Below, in pieces: positions 61,813 to 64,000 of a stretch of 64,000 nucleotides of DNA (positions are counted from its first letter, which is position 1; the number at the start of each line of letters is the position of its first letter). A program made the translations under genes and the position numbers. A model generated the notes under the pieces. The model searched no databases. It was not told the origin of the DNA and saw nothing but the letters and a program-made list of their open reading frames with translations. The DNA is taken from positions 32,122,934 through 32,186,933 of the forward strand of contig NC_063151.1 in NCBI RefSeq assembly GCF_020921035.1, read 5' to 3'. Origin of the DNA: Rhodamnia argentea. Its lineage: Eukaryota; Streptophyta; Magnoliopsida; Myrtales; Myrtaceae.

Positions 61813-62330
61813 AGGAAAATTATTGAAAAAGATATAAATCTATTGCACTTGTGCCAATTAGGTCATAAACCTTTCAATTTAGCCAATTTACTCATAAATA
61901 TTTTGACGATTTGCCAATTTTAGTCCTAAATCTCTTGATGATTTGTCAATTTAGTCATTCCCCCCAATTTTAGCCGAAAATCATTGGAGTGGCGGTCTAG
62001 TCGGTCGCGATCGTCCTATATGGCACAGTCGGTGCCAACGTACATAATTTTTTTTTTAAATTTAAAATTTTTATTAGAAAATGAAGGAATGAAAAAAAAA
62101 ATAAAAGTTTAAGAGAATTTAAAAATTTTAAAAATTATCCATGTCAATATTGGCCATGGCTATCGTTTACTAGACAGCTATGTCGGTCTTTTCAGGCCAA
62201 AATCTGTCGGAAGGACTAAATTAGCAAATCATCAAAAGGTTCCGGACTAAATTAACACAATTAAAAGATTTATGACTAAATTAAGATAAATATAATATAT
62301 TTATGATTTTTTTTTTTGGTAATTTTCCTT
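61813..62330. mobile_element. Foldback-like element, family A, copy 6
   Basis: Starts AGGAAAATTATTGAAAAAG and ends TGGTAATTTTCCTT. The left arm shows the ~33-base subrepeat three times ('ccaatttagtcctaaat'-type phrases followed by 'cttgatgatttg'). The inner words are GATCGTCCTATATGGCACAG and CTAGACAGCTATGTCGG. Confidence 0.8.
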
Positions 62331-63379
62331 GAGTGTAACCCGTGTACTTCAACCGAGTCGCATGTGCTCTCTTCTTTGGGAAACCGTTGGCTAATCCCAT
62401 ATCAAGCATGTTTCATTTAGAGAAATTAGCAAATCCCCACTTCTTCTTCTTCTTTCTTTTTCCATTTTGACTTTTTCTCTTCTGTTTCTCAAAATACCAA
62501 TTTGAAAACTCCATGGGGAACAAGATTACGTTGCCCTCCTCCTAGAAAACACCAAGCATATCTAAACTATTCACCCAACCCCAAACTCAGTAGTACCTCC
62601 TCCCACAGTCTTAACAGAAACATCCACAAAGCCTCAGCTCCTCCACGTATCGCCGTTCCGCTTTTTTCCGACCATGCCTCCTGCAGTTCATATCCGTCGT
62701 TCCCACTCCCGCCTCCTTTGCAAGAATACAATCCTTAAATTAGAACGGACTATATTGTAGTCGCGGTGTGAGCCAACCAAATAAATTTCACAGCCCCAAT
62801 CTAATGAAGAGACAAAATAGGTTCCCTTTGGAATCTTTAGGCTATTCAGCCAAATAATTCAGAAAGCACGAGGCTTATTTGGCTAAGGACCCACCAAAGA
62901 TATGAAGCCAAGCAAGAGGACACATGCGTGACTCGATGAGACCATGTGATGGGGGTTGACATCACACCAAAACCGGACTCGTTCCAACTTCCCCGAAATG
63001 AAAATCCACCCGAATCTCGACAGAGATGGGACGCAATACACGATCAGTCCACATCCGATCAGAATTTGGATCGCCCACATCCCTCGACACTCCTACGCCA
63101 AGCCCACGTGCAATGGCGCGTTTGGGACCGACCCATGTACTGTTCATTATAGTGACCAGTATTGTTCGTATGGTTTGTTCGTGAGCAGTTGGAGGAGTCC
63201 TATCGATAGAGAGACGATTTGGATTATTCGCATAGGCTATCGGTTGATTCCGAAGGGTGAATTGTTGTCTAGGCTCATTGCTTTTAGAACAAGTTGATCT
63301 TATATATAAAACAAATTGAAACGAGCTATTGAGAAAAACTCATAGTTGATTTTGAAGTTACCAAAAAAATCCATTATCT
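62331..63379. other. Spacer, no gene recognised
   Basis: A 78-codon Pro/Ser-rich frame at 62502-62738 has no family features. I see nothing else to support. Confidence 0.5.
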
Positions 63380-64000
63380 CCTATACCTGAATTAATACAA
63401 TGAAATGCGGTTTTGCAGATTATCCAAAAGTATAAGTGACACGGGATTGAATCTGACAGAAAAAGCTCAGATGATGCTACGAGGGCCTCGGACACTGTAG
63501 GAGTTCGGATGTTGAAATGAAGCTCAAGATCCGAGAGAGCATTTCATGTGCAACGATCAAAATATCAAGAGATGTATATGAGATGATTTAGTTGGAATAT
63601 TGTTTCATCACAATGGCTAGCAAACCAAGCTGGATCGTTCTTGAAGATTCTCTAACCTAAATATCAATCAAGGACGCGGATTAAAGGAGACAAAGATGAC
63701 TCACCTAATGAAGAATTTTATCTATGAAAACCCAAGATCACGATTGTATGGGTGATTTGATCCAACGGGGGATTCTTTCCTTTGTCATCCTCAACGGCTA
63801 CGAGATCCTTTTTTTATACAATTTCGACCAAACAGAAAAGTTTGGAGAGCGATCCTTGGACTCCTTGCAATGGGTAGTTGAAGGCGGCGGAGTATAAAAG
63901 GATTTCTCAAACTCGAAGAAAAGTGATGAAGTGAAAGAGAGCAGAATTCTAAATTTCAAGATCAAGAGAGTTTCACATTATTCATACATTTGATCTAAAC
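63380..64000 (+). mobile_element. Possible LTR of a Copia-type retrotransposon, cut by the window edge
   Basis: The sequence has no reading frames. It contains TCCAACGGGGGATTC and TCAACGGCTACGAGATCC, followed by a TATAAAAGG box at 63893-63901 and then an A/G-rich stretch. That order is common in plant LTRs just before the transcript start. The boundaries are outside view or unclear, so this is tentative. Confidence 0.35.

Noticed and set aside
1-64000. tRNA, rRNA, CRISPR or phage-type systems
   Set aside because: I scanned for tRNA T-loops, rRNA cores and regularly spaced repeats. None was seen, and the window is plant nuclear DNA.

Overview
This is a plant nuclear genome segment. It has AT-rich intergenic DNA, short GT-AG introns, plastid transit peptides, plant-only gene families and many inverted-repeat elements. 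I infer a woody core eudicot, perhaps Myrtales; that guess rests on the style of the repeats and is weak. Nine intact or nearly intact protein genes were rebuilt exon by exon, and most exon sets close in frame to the length expected for their family.

Layout. 0.3-1.3 kb (-): 5' exons of a plastid RimP-like ribosome maturation factor, running off the window. 3.5-7.6 kb (-): a GT8 xylan glucuronosyltransferase (GUX). 7.6-16.6 kb: repeats only. 16.7-22.5 kb (+): a complete 13-exon VPS45. 22.5-27 kb: a tandem duplication that copied the 3' end of VPS45 and a degenerate intronless SIN3-like fragment. 29.4-32.0 kb (+): a LAZ1/DUF300 membrane protein. 33.1-33.9 kb (+): a box C/D snoRNA locus with telo-boxes and a TATA box. 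35.5-39.2 kb (+): two tandem pathogen-related protein genes, the second without its standard ATG. 40.4-43.0 kb (+): a membrane-anchored KORRIGAN-type GH9 endoglucanase. 43.6-45.6 kb (-): a GLTP2-like glycolipid transfer protein. 48.6-52.1 kb (+): a plastid thioredoxin-fold AhpC/TSA-like protein. 54.3-57.7 kb (-): an LRR-XI receptor kinase. 57.8-64 kb: repeats, ending in LTR-like sequence.

The genes are independent plant transcription units, not an operon. Two themes recur: cell wall and membrane work (GUX, GH9, VPS45, LAZ1, GLTP) and plastid function (RimP, AhpC-like). The order RimP, GUX, VPS45, LAZ1 recalls the Arabidopsis At1g77122-At1g77220 interval, and the GLTP2/AhpC-like pair recalls At1g21360/At1g21350. 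Those loci are from memory.

The most unusual items are: a 44-bp inverted repeat flanking exon 12 of VPS45; the SIN3-like fragment, duplicated with the VPS45 tail; a new snoRNA locus; and two families of foldback-like elements whose inverted arms are built of tandem subrepeats.
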